Shown: positions 34,181 to 46,348 of the stretch, in pieces
How positions within the stretch are numbered: position 1 is the first letter of the stretch
Layout: the number at the start of each line of letters is the position of its first letter
Assembly: GCF_025717535.1 (NCBI RefSeq)
Contig: NZ_JAJIRO010000005.1
Span: 496,001 to 560,000, forward strand
DNA from: Paucibacter sp. Y2R2-4
Lineage (GTDB): Bacteria; Pseudomonadota; Gammaproteobacteria; Burkholderiales; Burkholderiaceae_C
Length of the DNA: 64,000 nt
Direction: 5' to 3'
Position numbers and translations under genes: made by a program
The notes under the pieces: generated by a model
Seen by the model: only the letters and a program-made list of their open reading frames with translations
Database searches by the model: none
What the model was told of the DNA's origin: nothing

Positions 34181-36217
34181 TCATTTCAGCGGTAAATCCA
34201 GTTCCGCCAGGGTGCCCTGGCCCGCTTGGCTGCTGACATGAATGTGGCCGTGCAGCAGCTCCTCCACCAGCATACGAACGACGCTGAGCCCAAGCCCCGC
34301 GCCGACTCGGCCCATCTGTCCGCAAAAAAACGGGTCAAAGATGCGTGGTAGAGCGTCGGTGGGGATGCCGCAGCCGTTGTCTCGCAAGCCGATGCGCACG
34401 CGCCCCTCTTGTTGCAGCAAACGAATCGTCAGTCGAGGGCTGCTCGTCTCTTTCAAGCCATGGCTGATGGCGTTGTCCAGCAGCTCTTTCAGCACATCGC
34501 TCAGCGCATGCATGGCGCCTTGCATGGGCAAGGCATCGGGGATGTCGAACAGGCAAATGATGCCGCGCTCGTTCAGCCGCGGCTGCTCATGGGCCAAGGT
34601 GTCGCGCAGCAGTTGGCACAGGTCAAAGTCCTGCGCCACTTCTTGCGCGCTGTCCAAAGACAATGCCTTCAGGCGTTGCACCAGCACCGCAGCGCTCTCG
34701 AGCGAGCGCTCCACCAAGGCGGAGCACTGACTCAACGAAGCGGCGGTTTCGCTGAGGGCCTGGCGCCTGATTTGCCCATCGCGCAGCCAGTGGTGCAATT
34801 CGGTGGCGCGATCATGGATGACCGAGGCGCCCATGCGTGCGTTGCCGAGTGGCGTGTTCAACTCATGCGCCATGCCGACGACAACTCGGCCTAAGGCCAG
34901 CTGCTTTTCTTGCTGCATGACGGTGCGCAGCGCCAATTCCAACTCTTGGGTGCGGGCGCTCACGCGGGCTTCCAGCGCCTCATTGGCCTCTTGAAGGGCG
35001 GCTTCTGCAGCGCGTCGGATGCTGGCCTCGGCTTGAAGCCGGCCCATCGCTTGGCTCAACTCAGCATTGCGGGCCGCCAGTGAAAGCTCCAACTGTGTGC
35101 CTTGGCGCGTCAGCTGTTCATTGGCCAAGCGCATGCGTTGCAGGCTGAAGACGTCTTGCATGGCCTGGGTTAAGGTGGAGGAAACGCTGCGCACCCGCTG
35201 GCGTTGCAAGCTCAGCAGGGTATGGCTGGCCTGCAAGGCGGCGTCCACGTCCCCGGCGGCTTGGCCATGCCTAGCGATGGCGCGCAAGACGTACTCGCGA
35301 ACGAACTGCAGATGCTCGCCAATTTCTGCATTCACCCGGCGCTCAAAGGCGAGCAAGGCTTGCCAGTGTTCAGGGCTTCGCGCCTCCCGCCAGTCGATCA
35401 AACGTTTGGAAAACTCGACCGCCCACGGGGCTCCGGCCACTTGCGTCATCAGGCTGCTGTCGGGGCGTTCTTGAATGGCGCGCAAATGCGGCTTGGCATC
35501 CTCAGGCGCGCCTATCAGGGCCTCGATCAGAGACAGGTTCAAATGGCTGAGCAAAGCATCTTCGCGAAGACCATGGGACTCGGCCAGTTGTAGCGCGTCG
35601 TGGTGCAAAGCTCGGCAGCGCTGCCAAAGCGCAGCTTCAGGGGGCGCCAGCACTTCATCGGCGAGCACAAAGCAAGCCGTCGCGCCGGTATTGAGTAAGC
35701 GGTGCAAGGCGCCGACCGGAAACGAGGCGCGTTGCGGCAGCAGGCTGTCCAGCAATTGCAGCAGGTCCTCATACATCTCGGCCGCCGCCATGATGCGGCC
35801 ACGTGAGGCATGGAATTCCAAGCCCAATTTGGGCTTGCCCGCCTTGCCGGTCAACTCGGAGGCGCGTTCCAAGCTGCTGAGTGCCCCGTGGTGCAAGCGC
35901 ATGCGGGACTGCAGCAGTGCCAAGCAATTCAGGGCGACGGCTTCGATCAAAGGGTCATCAGGCAGCAGGGCCGCTTGCTCGGCCAGATGGAGCGACTGCT
36001 CCAGCCAGGCCATCCCCATCAGGCTGGCATCGGACTGCAGCCGCCACTGAAGGCGCAAGACACCGACCAAGAGCGTGTCGTTGGGATGCAACTCCTCGCT
36101 TTCCAGGCGGGTCAAGACTTGGTCGGCGGCGACCAACTCCATGCTCGTCATCAAGGACTGGACTTGCTCCAACCCTTCGCGAGCATTGACCTGCTGCACA
36201 GAGATCTTCATCGGCAT
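34181..36217 (-). CDS. Cytoplasmic histidine kinase with helical-repeat N-terminus
   Basis: A 678-residue protein without transmembrane segments. Residues ~1-380 are Leu/Ala-rich helices resembling TPR-type repeats (ALNCLALLQSRMRLHHGALSSLERA is one unit, also IDWREARSPEHWQALLAFERRV). A coiled coil follows (~365-430), then HisKA (phospho-His in VVGMAHELNTPLGN, ~residue 450). The HATPase domain has N-box KELLDNAISHG, G1 DNGCGIP and G2 GAGLGLSVVR. No receiver or response regulator is adjacent. The upstream region carries a perfect sigma-28 -10 (GCCGATAA). The start may be ATG at 36217 or at 36211. Confidence 0.85.
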   Translation of the reverse strand: MPMKISVQQVNAREGLEQVQSLMTSMELVAADQVLTRLESEELHPNDTLLVGVLRLQWRLQSDASLMGMAWLEQSLHLAEQAALLPDDPLIEAVALNCLALLQSRMRLHHGALSSLERASELTGKAGKPKLGLEFHASRGRIMAAAEMYEDLLQLLDSLLPQRASFPVGALHRLLNTGATACFVLADEVLAPPEAALWQRCRALHHDALQLAESHGLREDALLSHLNLSLIEALIGAPEDAKPHLRAIQERPDSSLMTQVAGAPWAVEFSKRLIDWREARSPEHWQALLAFERRVNAEIGEHLQFVREYVLRAIARHGQAAGDVDAALQASHTLLSLQRQRVRSVSSTLTQAMQDVFSLQRMRLANEQLTRQGTQLELSLAARNAELSQAMGRLQAEASIRRAAEAALQEANEALEARVSARTQELELALRTVMQQEKQLALGRVVVGMAHELNTPLGNARMGASVIHDRATELHHWLRDGQIRRQALSETAASLSQCSALVERSLESAAVLVQRLKALSLDSAQEVAQDFDLCQLLRDTLAHEQPRLNERGIICLFDIPDALPMQGAMHALSDVLKELLDNAISHGLKETSSPRLTIRLLQQEGRVRIGLRDNGCGIPTDALPRIFDPFFCGQMGRVGAGLGLSVVRMLVEELLHGHIHVSSQAGQGTLAELDLPLK

Positions 36218-36250
36218 ACCCTTCGGGATTGCGTTCCCGATGTCATGCTT

Positions 36251-36277
36251 TTATCGGCTCCCTTGCCGTGGCTTTCT
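36251..36277 (-). promoter_or_regulatory. Sigma-28-like promoter candidate for the helical-repeat histidine kinase
   Basis: On the minus strand GCCGATAA (36258-36251) is a perfect FliA -10 box, 33 nt before the ATG at 36217. The -35 at the right distance (AGAA, 15 bp upstream) matches the TAAA core at only two of four positions. Confidence 0.4.
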
Positions 36278-36417
36278 TACTGCCTGTTGCTGGCCTATTG
36301 TGTCGCCAAATTGAGGCCCTTCAAGGCCTGCTTGAAATCGCAGTTTGAATTGTTGGGCAATGTCGCTTGTCTGTCTTCCCCTGGCTCAGGGGCTCAGGGG
36401 ATTGAGCCCCGCGCCGT

Positions 36418-38370
36418 TCAAGGCTTGAGTTCGAACAGGGCCGAGCCATCCTCGTCTTGGCGCAGCAAGCTCAAGCGGGGCAGTGCGGGCAGATGAGGAA
36501 TGCCGCCCGCGCCGCTACGAAACACCAGGCGCACGCCGGGCACGGGCAGGATGCGCCAGTTGCCATCAGCACTTGGATTGAACTGCCGAGCAGAGGCCAG
36601 ATAGTTCGCCACCGCTTGGCGTGTTTCATCGGGCGCGTCGACCACGATCTTGCTGGCGTTCAGTCCTGGGAAGCCGCCCCCACCATTGGCCCGGTAATTG
36701 TTGGTGACGACCAGGAAGTTGGCGCGCTCATCCAGAGGTAAGCCCTGGTAGCGCAGATTGACGATGCGATGGGCATTCGAGGCCGAGCGCCGCCCTTCGG
36801 CGTCGTAACGGGCCGCTTGGCTGACATCGATCTCGTACGTCAATCCTTCGATCATGTCGAAGTTGTAGGCGCGGAAGTCCGGGTCCAAGAGCTCTTGCTC
36901 GGGCGCGCTGCCTGGCTTGATTTGGCGGAACTGGCCGGCCGACATTTCCAGCCATTCGCGCAGCTCGGCGCCGCTGAGCTTGAGGGCTTTGATGGTGTTG
37001 GGGTAGACGTAGAGATCCGCCACATGCTTGAGGGCCAAGGGGCCGGCGGGGATGTCTGTGTAGTTGCTCCAGCCTTGGCGGCCGCCGGACTTGAAGGGCG
37101 CGGCAGCCGACAAGAGCGGCAGCCGCTCCAAGTCCGTGCCTTGCACCGCGCGCCGTACATATTCCTTTTGCGCCTGCGCCACCAACTGCACGGAAGGGTC
37201 ATCGAGCACTTGGGCGAAGTAGCTGTGAATCGGCGCGCTGGACTGGGCCACTTGGGCGCGCATATGCGCCAAGGTGTCGCCATGCTCTTTTGCAATCACA
37301 TGATTCACCATGGGGTCCGCAGCGACCAGGGCGCGGCGCGACTCGCGCTGGTAGACGCCGCGCAACTCTGCATGGCTGTCGACCACCCGCCAACGACCTT
37401 GCTGGCGGCTGAGGGTCAGATCAATCAGGCCGAGATGGTCGCCCCATCGCCCCGGCATCACCGTAGGCACGCCGTGAATGCTGCCGCGCTGCAAGTCAAC
37501 GCCGGGATGCTGGGCAAATGCGGCGCTGGGGAATTCGGCATGGGCGTGGCCGAGCAGCAAGGCATCCAGACCGGGCAGCCGCGCGAGTTCGGCGGCCTTG
37601 TTCTCTGCGCCCAAGGCCTGCGGGTCTTTCTCAAAGCCGGTGTGGGCAATGGCGATGATCAGATCCGCGCCCTGGCGGCGCAGCTGTGGGATCAGCGCTT
37701 GCGCGCTCTCCACCATGTCTTGAGCGAGTAATTGACCTTGCAGATGCGGGCGGTCCCACTGCATGATTTGTGGCGGCGCTAGGCCGATCACGCCGATCTT
37801 CAAGGCTTGAGTCTTGCCCGCCTTGTCGGTGAAGCGGCGCTCCAGCAAGACATAGGGATTGAAGGCATGGCGTGGCCGGCCGGGGCCTGCCAGCATCAGG
37901 TTGGCATTCACATACGGAAAAGCAGCGCCCGCGATGGCTTGGCGCAGGAAGGGCAGACCGTAATTGAACTCGTGGTTGCCCAGATTGGCCGCGTCATAGC
38001 GCAGCAGGTTCATCACCTTGAAAGCCGGATGAATGGCGCCCTTGGGCAGCGGTTTGACCCGGGCCATCATGTCGCCCAGCGGGTTGCCTTGCAGCAAGTC
38101 GCCGTTGTCAAAGAGCAGGTTGTTCGGCGCTTGTTCGCGAGCCTGGTGGATCAGGGTGATGGTTTTGGCTAGGCCGTATTCGTCAGTCAAGCGGTCTTGG
38201 TAGTAGTCGTAGTTGAGCAGATTCATGTGCAGATCGGTGGTCTGCAGAATGCGCAAGTTCAACTCGGAGGCCTGAGGCTTGCCGGCGAACAACACCAAAG
38301 CCAGGCCGGCAATCGCGGCGAACCGGGGCCGAAAGGCCAATTTGGGGCGGGGGCGGGGGATCGAAATCAA
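36418..38370 (-). CDS. cpdB: 2',3'-cyclic-nucleotide 2'-phosphodiesterase / 3'-nucleotidase
   Basis: Periplasmic metallophosphatase, 650 residues. It has a signal segment (AAIAGLALVLFAGKPQASE) and the calcineurin-like domain with LQTTDLHMNLLNYDYY, FDNGDLLQGNPLGD, ANLGNHEFNYG, IAIAHTG and LLGHAHAEFP (metal ligands). The C-terminal 5'-nucleotidase domain follows, with NNYRANGGGGFPG typical of CpdB. It releases phosphate and nucleoside from external nucleotides. Start is TTG at 38370, with no nearby ATG giving a full signal peptide. It is divergent from the bkd operon. Confidence 0.92.
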   Translation of the reverse strand: MISIPRPRPKLAFRPRFAAIAGLALVLFAGKPQASELNLRILQTTDLHMNLLNYDYYQDRLTDEYGLAKTITLIHQAREQAPNNLLFDNGDLLQGNPLGDMMARVKPLPKGAIHPAFKVMNLLRYDAANLGNHEFNYGLPFLRQAIAGAAFPYVNANLMLAGPGRPRHAFNPYVLLERRFTDKAGKTQALKIGVIGLAPPQIMQWDRPHLQGQLLAQDMVESAQALIPQLRRQGADLIIAIAHTGFEKDPQALGAENKAAELARLPGLDALLLGHAHAEFPSAAFAQHPGVDLQRGSIHGVPTVMPGRWGDHLGLIDLTLSRQQGRWRVVDSHAELRGVYQRESRRALVAADPMVNHVIAKEHGDTLAHMRAQVAQSSAPIHSYFAQVLDDPSVQLVAQAQKEYVRRAVQGTDLERLPLLSAAAPFKSGGRQGWSNYTDIPAGPLALKHVADLYVYPNTIKALKLSGAELREWLEMSAGQFRQIKPGSAPEQELLDPDFRAYNFDMIEGLTYEIDVSQAARYDAEGRRSASNAHRIVNLRYQGLPLDERANFLVVTNNYRANGGGGFPGLNASKIVVDAPDETRQAVANYLASARQFNPSADGNWRILPVPGVRLVFRSGAGGIPHLPALPRLSLLRQDEDGSALFELKP

Positions 38371-38524
38371 TTGAGAACCTGGGGCGAGGCAAAGGGTTGC
38401 ATGGCCGTGATGCTAGCTGCTCCCTAGGGTTTGTTCCGGCTCGATTTGCGCTTGCCCTTGCACAACCCAAGCTCACTTTTCCGCTACGCTAGGCCCACGC
38501 GACCGGCAATCCCGGTGGCCACCC

Positions 38525-38567
38525 CATGACGGACGTCAAAGCAAGACCGCTGAGACTGGCCGTCATG
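38525..38567. repeat. 8-bp inverted repeat in the cpdB/bkd divergent region
   Basis: CATGACGG (38525-38532) and CCGTCATG (38560-38567) are perfect inverted copies 27 bp apart, upstream of the bkd operon. They could be a regulator site or a leader hairpin. No bkd regulator gene is adjacent. Confidence 0.5.
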
Positions 38568-38610
38568 CTTCATCGCAGCTTGAGCGCGAGATCCGCGCAG
38601 GAGTGAATGA

Positions 38611-40915
<2,305 letters not shown>

Positions 40916-40919
<4 letters not shown>

Positions 40920-42211
40920 TGGGACAACATGTCATCAAGATGCCGGACATCGGCGAAGGCATTGTCGAAGTGGAGTTGGTGGCCTGGCGGGTGCAGGTCG
41001 GCGATCAAATTCGCGAGGACCAGATCCTGGCCGATGTGATGACCGACAAGGCGACGGTGGAGATTCCGTCTCCGGTGCACGGCCGGGTGCTGGTCTTGGG
41101 CGGCGAGGCCGGCGAGGTGATGCGGGTTGGCTCGGAGTTGATTCGCATCGAAGTGGACGGCGCGGGCGACTCGGCTCACGAAGAGAGCGCGGCCCCGCTT
41201 CAGTCGGCCCCTGCGCCAGCACGCGCGGCGCCTTTGCCTTCGCCTCCGCCTGCGGTTTTGGCGCCGCCCCGCCCGGCGCCTGCGCCCGTGAAAGCGGTAG
41301 CCCCCGCGCACCGTCCTCAAGAAGTCAGTGCTAATGACAAGCCGATTGCATCGCCCTCTGTGCGCCGCCGGGCTTGGGAGTTAGGCCTGGAGCTGAGCCA
41401 GGTGCGAGCCAGCGGCCTGGGCGGGCGCATCATGCATGCGGACCTGGACCAAGCGGCCGCCCAGCCAAAGGCAAGCGCGGCGCGGCCCATCCGTGTGAGT
41501 CAAGCGGCGCTGGCCGCCGACGAAACCCTCAAGATCACCGGCCTGCGCCGCAAGATCGCGCAGAAGATGCAGGAATCCAAACGGCGGATTCCTCACTTCA
41601 GCTATGTGGAAGAGGTGGATGTCACCGAATTGGAATCCTTGCGCGAGCAGTTGAACCAGCGCTACGCGGCCAGCCGCGGCAAGCTGACCTTGCTACCGCT
41701 CTTGATTCGCGCCATCACGCGGGCGGCGCGCGAGTTCCCGCAGGTCAATGCGCGTCTCGATGATGATGCGGGCTTGCTGACGCGCTATCAAGCGGTTCAT
41801 CTGGGTGTGGCAACCCAGACCGATGCCGGCCTGATGGTGCCGGTCTTGCGGGATGCGCAGGCCTTGGACCTGTGGGACTGCGCGGCCGAGATTCGTCGCT
41901 TGGCAGAAGTTGCCCGCAGTGGCCGCGCCACGCGGGATGAGCTGACCGGTTCGACTCTGACCCTGACCAGCTTGGGCGCTCTGGGCGGCATCGTCACCAC
42001 GCCGGTGATCAACCATCCCGAGGTGGCCATCGTGGGCGTCAACCGCATCGTCGAGCGGCCCATGATGGTCAAAGGCCAGGTGCTCGGGCGGCAGATGATG
42101 AATCTGTCTTCGTCCTTCGATCACCGCGTGGTCGACGGCATGGTGGCGGCGCAGTTCATTCAGGCGATTCGCGCCTTGCTGGAATGCCCAGCGCTCTTGT
42201 TGCTGGAGTGA
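40916..42211 (+). CDS. bkdB: Branched-chain 2-oxo acid dehydrogenase E2 (dihydrolipoyl acyltransferase)
   Basis: A 431-residue core enzyme. One N-terminal lipoyl domain carries the lipoyl lysine K45 in MTDKATVEIPSP. An Ala/Pro-rich flexible linker (~85-140) comes next, then a peripheral-subunit-binding domain (SPSVRRRAWELGLELSQVRASG). The catalytic domain ends in SFDHRVVDGMVAAQF, with the active His and Asp of HxxxDG. Two ATGs (40916 and 40919) are adjacent. No E3 (lpd) gene follows, so the complex must use one encoded elsewhere. Confidence 0.94.
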
Positions 42212-42285
42212 GCGCGCTCGTATTCCCGCTCTTTGCCTCTCGATCTGCGGGTACCATGGCCTGAAGACCTTGGGCAAACAGTTGG

Positions 42286-45200
42286 GTGGCCATGGATTTG
42301 GCGAAGCAGCGTTGGGGCGAAGCAGAGCAGGGGGCAGCCAGAGGCCGCGACCTGTCTTCAGGCTGGATGCGGATGATGCTCTGGCTTGTTCGCTGGTGCA
42401 CTTGTCTGCTGCTGAGTTGGGGGCTCGGGCCCAATCTGATCGCTGCGGCGCAGGCCAATCCTCGCAACTTTTACTTCGAGCGCCTGTCTGAGATTCAGGG
42501 GCTGCCGCGTGACAACGTCACTGCCTTTGCACAGGACAAGCATGGCTTCATCTGGATAGGCACTCAGGCGGGCTTGAGCCGCTTCGATGGCTACCGTTTG
42601 GTGAACTACCGGCATATCGAGGGGCAGCCCGGCAGCTTGAGTGAGGATTGGGTGCAGGCCTTGTTGCTGGACCCGCAAGGGCAGCTCTGGGTGGGCACGC
42701 GTCGCGGTTTGCAGCGCTATCGTCCGGAGTTGGATGACTTCGAGACCTTGCCCTTGCCGGCGGGCTCAGGGGCTGGGCAAGCTCATCTGCAGGTCAACGC
42801 CTTGTGTACCGATGCCCAGGGCCAACTCTGGGTGGGCACCGAAAGCGGCCTTTATCAATATCAAACCCAAAGTCGACAGTTCCGGGTTCATACCGCAGGC
42901 CTGAGTCATCCGCGCGTTCTTTCTTTGTCTTTGGATGAGGCAGGTCAGCTTTGGGTGGGGACTGAAGCGGGCGTCGATCGCTGGGTTCCTGGCGCGCAAA
43001 CTTTCTCGCCGTTGAAGTTTGCGGCTTCGCAGTTGGCGTTTGCGATGGCGCCGGCCAAGATCGTGCTGGTGGACGCACAAAACTTGCTGTGGGTGGCCAG
43101 TGAGATCGGCGTACAAGCCTGGCGACTGGATGCAAACGGGCAGGTGGGCGCGCGAATGTTTGCCGTTCCGCGCTCGCGTTCCGATGCCTATGTGGCGCTC
43201 TTGCAAGACCGTCAAAAGCAACTCTGGATGGGCATGGAAACCGAGGGCTTGTGGCGCTGGCGGCCCAGCGAGCAGCGCTTTGAAGTGCTAAGCCATCGCG
43301 AGGCCGATGCACATTCGGTGCCCAAGCACATCTCGTCGCTGTTTCAGGATCGCTTCGGTAGCCTTTGGATCGGTACCTGGGCTTCGGGCGCTTACCGGGC
43401 CGACTTGGGCAGTGGCGGCTTCAACAAGTATGTTCATGTGCCGGGCGATCCCAAGAGCTTGGTGGAGAACCGCATCTTCAGCATCACCAGCGACGGACAG
43501 CGTGGCTTGTGGCTGGCCACTTATGACGCGGCGATACGGCTCAATCCACGCAGTGGCCACGCGCAGAGCTTTCGGTTTGGTCGCAATGAAAAGGAGAGTT
43601 TGAATCTCTCCGATACCCATGTTTCGTGGCAGGACAAAGTTGCCTTGGACTGGGTTCTTAAGCATATGGATCCCAAGACCAGCCAGGTCAAGCTGCCAAG
43701 CTTCAGTGCAGACAACCCACTCGCTGAAGTGATTCGTTATATCAGCAGTGATCCGCAAGGCCAGCTGTGGCTGAGCTCCCGAGGAGGTCTGCACCGCGTG
43801 GATCCCGTCAGTGGCAAATTGCGGACCTTCAAACATGACGCCAATGACCCCGGCAGCTTGGCCCAAGACTATGTCCGCATGCTGCTGGTCGACAAAGACG
43901 GCGACGTCTGGGCCGCGACCTATCAGGGTCTTGACCGGTTGACGCCTGGCAGTGAGAGCTTCTTGCACTATCGCAACCAGCCCGCCGACCCCAACAGCCT
44001 GCTCAGCGATCGGGTTCAGTATTTGTTTCAAGACAGCAAGCAGCGCATCTGGGTGGGCACCGCGCAAGGTCTGACGGAACTGATCAAGCGCCGCGATGGT
44101 TCGGTGCAATTTCGACGACTGCCTGGGCGCTCGGGCCTGAGCAGCGACCCAATTGGCGGCATTCTTGAGGATGGGCAAGGGCGCCTCTGGGTCAGTACGA
44201 CTGCCGGTATTTCTCGCTTGGACCCCGAGTCGGGGCAGATTCAAAACTACACCGCCCAAGACGGCATGATCGAAGGCTTCTACTTCGCCAACTCGGCCTT
44301 CAAAGACAGCGACGGGCGCATGTATTTCGGCGGTCTGAACGGCCTGACCGGCTTTCATCCAGACGATATTCGTGAAAACGCCAGCCCACCGCAGTTGGCG
44401 CTGACCGCCATCCGCGTGAACAACGAGACCTTGTTGCCGGGACATCGGGTGCAGGGGTTGACGCTGCCGACGGCCCTGGTGGACTTGCAGCGCTTGACGC
44501 TAGGTAGCACCCACGAAACCTTGTCGCTGGAATTTGCGGCGCTTCATTACGCCGATCCTCAGCGCAATCGCTATGCCTACAAGCTGGAAGGCTATGACAA
44601 AGACTGGGTCACGGTTGGTGCCGGCCAGCGAGTGGCGAGCTACACCAATCTTTCGCCGGGTCACTATGTCTTTCAGGTCAAGGGCGCCAATAAAGACGGC
44701 CTTTGGAGCGAGGAGCCTATCCGGCTCGAGTTACATATTCAGCCCGCTTATTGGGCGACTTGGTGGTTTCGGCTGTTCTCGGCGCTGGCTTTGCTGGGCC
44801 TGCTTTGGGCGGTGATTCATGCGCGGCTCTCAGCGCTGACACGCCAAAAGCTCCAGCTCGAAGCGCAGGTCTCGGCACGCACCGCCGAACTCAGCCAAGA
44901 AAAGCGCCGAGTCGAGAACACCATGGCCTTGTTGGTCGAAGAAAAGCGGGAAGTCGAACGGCAAAAAGAGATCGTGGAGCAGGCCCACGGCAATATCTCC
45001 ACCCTGAGTGAGATGGGTCGACGCATCACCGCGACCTTGGATCAAGACTTGATCTTGCGCAGCATCCATGCTCATGTCGCGCAGTTGATGCCCTCGGATG
45101 GGTTTGCCCTGGCTTTGCTGGACCCCTTGAGCCGAAGCTTGGACTTCCCCTATCTCTTTGAAGGCGAACACTCTCGATCGGGCTGGCGCTTGAACAAGGC

Positions 45201-46323
45201 AAGCGGCCGCGGATCAGGCTCGGGCGACTCGTCGCCAGGTGTCTGGGAATGGGCCTGCCTGGAGCAAGCCCAAGCCTTGCACTGCAAAGCCAGCGAGGGT
45301 GCCGCGCTGCAGATTTTTGGCGTGGACTGTGCCGAGGCCTTGCTGGCTCCCTTGCTGGTCAACGGTCAGCTGCGCGGCTTGATCGGTGTTTACAGTCGCA
45401 TGCCTGGGGTTTATCAAGCCTGGCATTTGGACATGTTGGTGACCCTGGCCGCTTACAGCGCCATTGCCTTGGAGAACGCCAGTACCTTCGGGCGCCTGCG
45501 GCAAACACAGGAGGAATTGGTGCAGCAGCAAAAGTTCGCCGCCCTGGGTTCGCTGGTCGCGGGCGTGGCCCATGAGTTGAACACGCCATTGGGCAACTGC
45601 CTGCTGGCCGCCAGCACCTTGGAGCAAAACTCATCGGCATTTGCCCACCGCTTGAATGAACCTGCGTCCGGTTTGCGACGTTCCGAATTGAAGGACTTTG
45701 TCGACGGGGTGACTCACTCGGCCAAGTTGTTGATGCGTGGGTTGAGCCGCTCGGCTGATTTGGTTCGCAGCTTCAAAGAGGTGGCGGTCGATCGCAGCAG
45801 CCAGTTGCGTCGACGCTTTGTGCTCAAGGCTCTTGTCGAGGACGTGCTTGAAACCTTGGCCAATGAGCTGAAGAACAAGGGTCACGTCTGGCAGCTGGAC
45901 ATTGCCGACGATTTGGCGATGGACAGCTACCCCGGTCCCTTGGGCCAAGTCTTGAGCAATCTGGTCAAGAATTCCATCTTGCACGGCTTTGAGGAGAAGC
46001 GCGGTGGGCTGATTCGCATCAGCGCTGGCTTACTCAAAGACGGCGCTGAGCGCGCCGACTTGCCACGCTTGCGCATCCGCTACTCGGACGATGGGCGAGG
46101 CATTGCGGCCGAACACATCGAACGTGTCTTCGACCCCTTTTTCACCACCAAGATGGGGCAGGGCGGTAGTGGCCTGGGCTTGAGCATCAGCTACAACCTG
46201 ATTCACTCCGTCCTCGGCGGCGACATCGCGGTGCGCAGCCAGGCCGGGCAGGGCGTTGTCTTTGAGTTGGACCTGCCCTTGTCAGCGCCGCAAGCCTTGG
46301 TGGCAAGCCCAGATGAGGCTTGA
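42286..46323 (+). CDS. Large membrane histidine kinase with two-component beta-propeller sensor
   Basis: A 1345-residue protein. After a signal/anchor (~30-55) come repeated Reg_prop blades (about residues 60-720; repeated motifs such as GFIWIGTQAGLSRFDG and GQLWVGTRRGLQRY). A Y_Y_Y domain (~740-815), a transmembrane helix (~822-840) and a coiled coil (~845-905) follow. GAF-like (~910-1065), HisKA (phospho-His in GVAHELNTPLGN, ~1096) and HATPase with DDGRGIA and GGSGLGLSISY complete it. The propeller resembles polysaccharide-sensing HTCS proteins, but no HTH or receiver is fused. GTG 42286 and ATG 42292 are both possible starts. No response regulator gene is adjacent. Confidence 0.87.
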   Translation: MAMDLAKQRWGEAEQGAARGRDLSSGWMRMMLWLVRWCTCLLLSWGLGPNLIAAAQANPRNFYFERLSEIQGLPRDNVTAFAQDKHGFIWIGTQAGLSRFDGYRLVNYRHIEGQPGSLSEDWVQALLLDPQGQLWVGTRRGLQRYRPELDDFETLPLPAGSGAGQAHLQVNALCTDAQGQLWVGTESGLYQYQTQSRQFRVHTAGLSHPRVLSLSLDEAGQLWVGTEAGVDRWVPGAQTFSPLKFAASQLAFAMAPAKIVLVDAQNLLWVASEIGVQAWRLDANGQVGARMFAVPRSRSDAYVALLQDRQKQLWMGMETEGLWRWRPSEQRFEVLSHREADAHSVPKHISSLFQDRFGSLWIGTWASGAYRADLGSGGFNKYVHVPGDPKSLVENRIFSITSDGQRGLWLATYDAAIRLNPRSGHAQSFRFGRNEKESLNLSDTHVSWQDKVALDWVLKHMDPKTSQVKLPSFSADNPLAEVIRYISSDPQGQLWLSSRGGLHRVDPVSGKLRTFKHDANDPGSLAQDYVRMLLVDKDGDVWAATYQGLDRLTPGSESFLHYRNQPADPNSLLSDRVQYLFQDSKQRIWVGTAQGLTELIKRRDGSVQFRRLPGRSGLSSDPIGGILEDGQGRLWVSTTAGISRLDPESGQIQNYTAQDGMIEGFYFANSAFKDSDGRMYFGGLNGLTGFHPDDIRENASPPQLALTAIRVNNETLLPGHRVQGLTLPTALVDLQRLTLGSTHETLSLEFAALHYADPQRNRYAYKLEGYDKDWVTVGAGQRVASYTNLSPGHYVFQVKGANKDGLWSEEPIRLELHIQPAYWATWWFRLFSALALLGLLWAVIHARLSALTRQKLQLEAQVSARTAELSQEKRRVENTMALLVEEKREVERQKEIVEQAHGNISTLSEMGRRITATLDQDLILRSIHAHVAQLMPSDGFALALLDPLSRSLDFPYLFEGEHSRSGWRLNKASGRGSGSGDSSPGVWEWACLEQAQALHCKASEGAALQIFGVDCAEALLAPLLVNGQLRGLIGVYSRMPGVYQAWHLDMLVTLAAYSAIALENASTFGRLRQTQEELVQQQKFAALGSLVAGVAHELNTPLGNCLLAASTLEQNSSAFAHRLNEPASGLRRSELKDFVDGVTHSAKLLMRGLSRSADLVRSFKEVAVDRSSQLRRRFVLKALVEDVLETLANELKNKGHVWQLDIADDLAMDSYPGPLGQVLSNLVKNSILHGFEEKRGGLIRISAGLLKDGAERADLPRLRIRYSDDGRGIAAEHIERVFDPFFTTKMGQGGSGLGLSISYNLIHSVLGGDIAVRSQAGQGVVFELDLPLSAPQALVASPDEA

Positions 46324-46348
46324 TTGGGGCGCGGGTGGTGCGCGAGTG

